64,000 nt of DNA. Source: Flavihumibacter petaseus NBRC 106054. Its GTDB lineage: Bacteria; Bacteroidota; Bacteroidia; Chitinophagales; Chitinophagaceae. The stretch spans positions 434,001 to 498,000 of the forward strand of contig NZ_BBWV01000001.1 of assembly GCF_000974785.1 (NCBI RefSeq), in the 5' to 3' direction. Position numbers and translations under genes: made by a program. The notes beneath the pieces are model-generated. The model saw only the letters and a program-made list of their open reading frames with translations. It had not been told where the DNA came from and did not search any database. Below are positions 61,731 through 64,000 of the stretch, piece by piece. Each line of letters opens with the position of its first letter. Position 1 is the stretch's first letter.

Positions 61731-62459
61731 ATGAAATTTCTTTTTTCGATGTTTCTTCTGGTTTCCTGCGCTACACCTGGCCCCGACCATTTGGTAACAA
61801 TCCATTTTCCACCGCACGAGGTAACAGCATACCCTGAAATATTCGAGAAAGCTTATTTTGATGGCGCCAGTTCAAAAATGGATACAGTGCCGATTGATTT
61901 CTATACTGTCGAAATCGGTGAACTCAAACTGCCTAGTGGAAGGATTGTAGCCTGCGACAATGTTAACTCGTTCCATGCCAAACCATTTGTGCAACAATTC
62001 CCAACAGGACAGTTTCCCGTGCAACTGGCAATTGCAAAAATTGCAACCGATGAACGCGTCGCATATGCCAGGGTGAGGTTCACCAATGAACCAGTTACAA
62101 AATGGGAGTATGCATTGCTTGGAGGGCAGGCGCCAATGCCCATAGGTGGCAAACAAATTTATGGCTACGGCGTCGATGCCGGTACCGGTATGTTCCTTGA
62201 TGAAAAAGCCAATATTGAATTCAACCAGTTGTATGATAAAGACCCGGACATTTACAACCAGGTGTTCGTGGACATAATGGAACGGAACTACCGGCCGACC
62301 TGGAGTTACCTGATCCATTCCTACGGGCACTATAACCTGGCTGCTTTTTCAACCGGCTATGGTGACGGAACCTATTCCACCTTTGTGGGCTACGATAATA
62401 AAGGCAAGATCTGCCAGCTCCTGACTGATTTTGCACTGGTCAATTGGTGGGATTATTGA
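61731..62459 (+). CDS. DUF4241 family lipoprotein
   Basis: The 242-residue product from ATG 61731 has a short lipoprotein signal (MKFLFSMFLLVSC) and a DUF4241 domain: VEIGELKLPSGRIVACDNVN, ERVAYARVRFTNEPVTKWEY, YGYGVDAGTGMFLDEKA and AFSTGYGDGTYSTFVGYDNK. DUF4241 proteins are usually cytoplasmic or immunity-like; a lipid-anchored form is less common. An alternative GTG start at 61695 overlaps the previous stop (GTGA) but would lengthen the signal; TATACTTG at 61720-61727 lies just before the chosen ATG. Confidence 0.8.
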   Translation: MKFLFSMFLLVSCATPGPDHLVTIHFPPHEVTAYPEIFEKAYFDGASSKMDTVPIDFYTVEIGELKLPSGRIVACDNVNSFHAKPFVQQFPTGQFPVQLAIAKIATDERVAYARVRFTNEPVTKWEYALLGGQAPMPIGGKQIYGYGVDAGTGMFLDEKANIEFNQLYDKDPDIYNQVFVDIMERNYRPTWSYLIHSYGHYNLAAFSTGYGDGTYSTFVGYDNKGKICQLLTDFALVNWWDY

Positions 62460-62514
62460 CTTTTTGAGAATTTTATATTTTATTTACGTTCTAAACAGAT
62501 AAACCTCAATCCTG

Positions 62515-63843
62515 ATGCGCACCTCTAAACCGGCCCTGTGCTTTGCCATCCTGGCACTTAGTTTTTCAGCTTCATTTTCCCAGACAGTCAAAGTAAGCGC
62601 AAACCCATCCAACGCAAAACTGGCTTTAAACTCGTCGAGCACCTCCGATTATGTGAAAGTAAAAGCGCGCCAGACCAATACCGGCGTACTCGCTTATCTC
62701 GACGGCTACATCACTTCAGGGTTGATGGCCACTGAACTCGATGGGAAAAACGTGTCGGAATACACCATCAAACTGAATAAGGTCAACAAACTGCCGAAGG
62801 ATTTCAATTCAAGGAAAATTGAATTCACCAAGCTGAAGATATCTGATGATAAGGAAGCCATCACGCCGCTGGTAACCATGGTAAAGACCACCATGTCTTC
62901 AGCCGGTTACAAAATGGTGGGCACCAACAGCCTGTTTAACAACAAATCGGATGCTCCTGATCTTGCTGTAGGCGGCGAAATCCTGTGGGTATCTACAGAA
63001 ACCGCGGGCCGGGGATTCCAGGCATCCATACTGGTGCACTGGTCGGTGTACAGCATGGCTAAGGAGACTGTAGTGTATGAAGTAACTACCGGTGGCTTTT
63101 CCGATTCACGGAAAAGGGGCACCGTGGTAGATGAAATGACCCAGGCAGTTAAAGACGCCATTAATGGTCTTATCTATGATGCCAAATTCCAGGACCTTGC
63201 CATCAAGAAAAGTGAAGCAGTAGCGGCAACACCAAAAGATGCTATTGTTGTAGGCAAAGTGCCGGTAAAAAAATACGACAACTACAGTGCACTGATCAAA
63301 GAAAGTCTTGGATCTGTAGTTACCGTTAAAACCAACTTCGGAATCGGCAGCGGATTCATTGTCAGTACCGATGGCTATATCCTTACCAATGATCATGTCA
63401 TTAACAGCGCGGAAAAAATAGAAGTGATCTTCGACAACGGCTTCAGCTTTGAGGCTAAGCTTGTGCGCACCAACGAATCCAAAGATGTTGCCGTGATCAA
63501 AATATCCGGCAATGGATTCAAGCCTTTGCCCATTAATCCCGCAACAGAACTTGCCACTACCGGAAGTGAGGTATTCGCTATCGGCACACCGGAAAATATC
63601 AAGCTCGGTCAAACCGTAACAAAAGGAATCATCAGCGGCAAGAGAGAAATTGAAGAAAAGGTGTTCCTGCAAACGGATGTTGCTATCAACTCAGGCAATA
63701 GCGGCGGGCCGCTGATCAACAGCTCTACCGGTGAAGTGATTGGCATCGTGGCCGCCAAGATCAAGGCAAAAGGCGTGGAAGGGCTGGGCTTTGCGATTCC
63801 GATGGCAGATGCGTTGAAAGCATTGAATATTACTTTTGAATAA
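62515..63843 (+). CDS. HtrA-like (S1C) serine protease with novel N-terminal region, no PDZ domain
   Basis: The 442-residue exported protein has a signal peptide (about 1-22), about 210 residues of other sequence beginning with a PEGA-like beta segment (VKVSANPSNAKLALNSSS), and a trypsin-like protease domain at about 260-435. The triad is His294 (LTNDHV), Asp324 (SKDVAVIKI) and Ser396 (NSGNSGGPL). No PDZ domain follows, so substrate recognition must differ from DegP/HtrA. The N-terminal half (TPLVTMVKTTMSSAGYKMVG ...) is unassigned. Periplasmic quality control or a signalling protease role is plausible. Confidence 0.85.
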   Translation: MRTSKPALCFAILALSFSASFSQTVKVSANPSNAKLALNSSSTSDYVKVKARQTNTGVLAYLDGYITSGLMATELDGKNVSEYTIKLNKVNKLPKDFNSRKIEFTKLKISDDKEAITPLVTMVKTTMSSAGYKMVGTNSLFNNKSDAPDLAVGGEILWVSTETAGRGFQASILVHWSVYSMAKETVVYEVTTGGFSDSRKRGTVVDEMTQAVKDAINGLIYDAKFQDLAIKKSEAVAATPKDAIVVGKVPVKKYDNYSALIKESLGSVVTVKTNFGIGSGFIVSTDGYILTNDHVINSAEKIEVIFDNGFSFEAKLVRTNESKDVAVIKISGNGFKPLPINPATELATTGSEVFAIGTPENIKLGQTVTKGIISGKREIEEKVFLQTDVAINSGNSGGPLINSSTGEVIGIVAAKIKAKGVEGLGFAIPMADALKALNITFE

Positions 63844-63872
63844 ACCCGACGGGAGGTCCGGGGGAAATTATT

Positions 63873-64000
63873 ATGCCTGTTTTATTCAGTTACTGCCTGG
63901 CCTATAATATCGTTACCCTGATCTTCGTATCGAATATCTACAAGGATCAGTCTGCCTCTCTCGGGTATATGTATTTCTTTCCGGCATTCTGGATCCTTGC
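63873..64000 (+). CDS. Membrane protein, N-terminal part only (runs off window)
   Basis: ATG 63873 with GGGGGAAA upstream opens a frame to the window end (MPVLFSYCLAYNIVTLIFVS then NIYKDQSASLGYMYFFPAFW). The hydrophobic stretches predict membrane helices. Too short to name. It lies 29 bases after the protease gene. Confidence 0.55.
   Translation, partial: MPVLFSYCLAYNIVTLIFVSNIYKDQSASLGYMYFFPAFWIL

Noticed and set aside
1-64000. CRISPR array, tRNA, rRNA, prophage or complete insertion sequence
   Set aside because: No regularly spaced repeats, cloverleaf sequence, ribosomal sequence, transposase or phage structural gene could be recognised on either strand.

Overview
The window looks like a chromosomal segment of a Bacteroidota bacterium, most likely a Chitinophagaceae (Chitinophaga-like) soil or plant-associated polysaccharide degrader. 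The reasons are a SusC/SusD pair with an ECF sigma factor and FecR anti-sigma factor, DUF4249 and DUF4974 domains, many Sec/lipoprotein-exported proteins, and several TAnnTTTG promoter boxes of the Bacteroidota type. I see no rRNA, tRNA, CRISPR array, intact insertion sequence or prophage.

Layout. 1-6.4 kb (minus): a translationally coupled export/receptor operon of a secreted unknown, an STN-type TonB receptor, a DUF4249 lipoprotein and a large macroglobulin-like protein cut by the window edge. 6.5-15.9 kb (plus): a glycan-utilisation locus with a GH20-like enzyme, ECF sigma, FecR, SusC, SusD and a GH18-fold lipoprotein whose catalytic motif is missing; an intrinsic terminator closes it. 15.9-28.8 kb: a DUF1624 membrane protein, DUF2141 protein, Tat-exported phospholipase C, GH9 enzyme, DUF3472 protein, S10 carboxypeptidase and an outer-membrane barrel receptor. 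28.9-35.9 kb: small genes, an SPFH/flotillin-like protein, an EEP-family phosphoesterase, a WG-repeat protein and a cluster of decayed genes (a reading frame with an amber stop, a frameshifted remnant, a truncated YCII gene). 35.9-47.4 kb: peptidase, serine hydrolase, a probable two-gene nucleotidyltransferase system, methyltransferase, PIG-L deacetylase, glutaminyl cyclotransferase, an orphan LytTR regulator with phased repeats upstream, an Arr-type ADP-ribosyltransferase and a six-hairpin glycosidase. 47.4-64 kb: a Fic-like remnant with a palindromic operator, GH78 rhamnosidase, many single small genes, two amidohydrolases, a voltage-gated-type potassium channel, a pair of paralogous BNR-repeat lipoproteins, a DUF4241 lipoprotein, an HtrA-like protease and the start of a membrane protein.

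How it works together. The common theme is periplasmic and cell-surface processing of glycans, peptides and phospholipids: binding and import through SusCD and other TonB receptors, glycosidases of families GH20-like, GH9, GH78 and a six-hairpin family, peptidases of families S10 and P1, and a phospholipase C. Regulation visible in the sequence is the FecI/FecR signalling unit and the LytTR protein. The unexplained structure is mostly intergenic: a 27-bp palindrome plus a long inverted-repeat element with a relative 24 kb away, a second dispersed repeat in two copies, an 8-bp tandem repeat just upstream of a promoter box, 11-bp repeats before the LytTR gene, and traces of gene decay. All functional calls are from reading sequence alone; no database search was possible.
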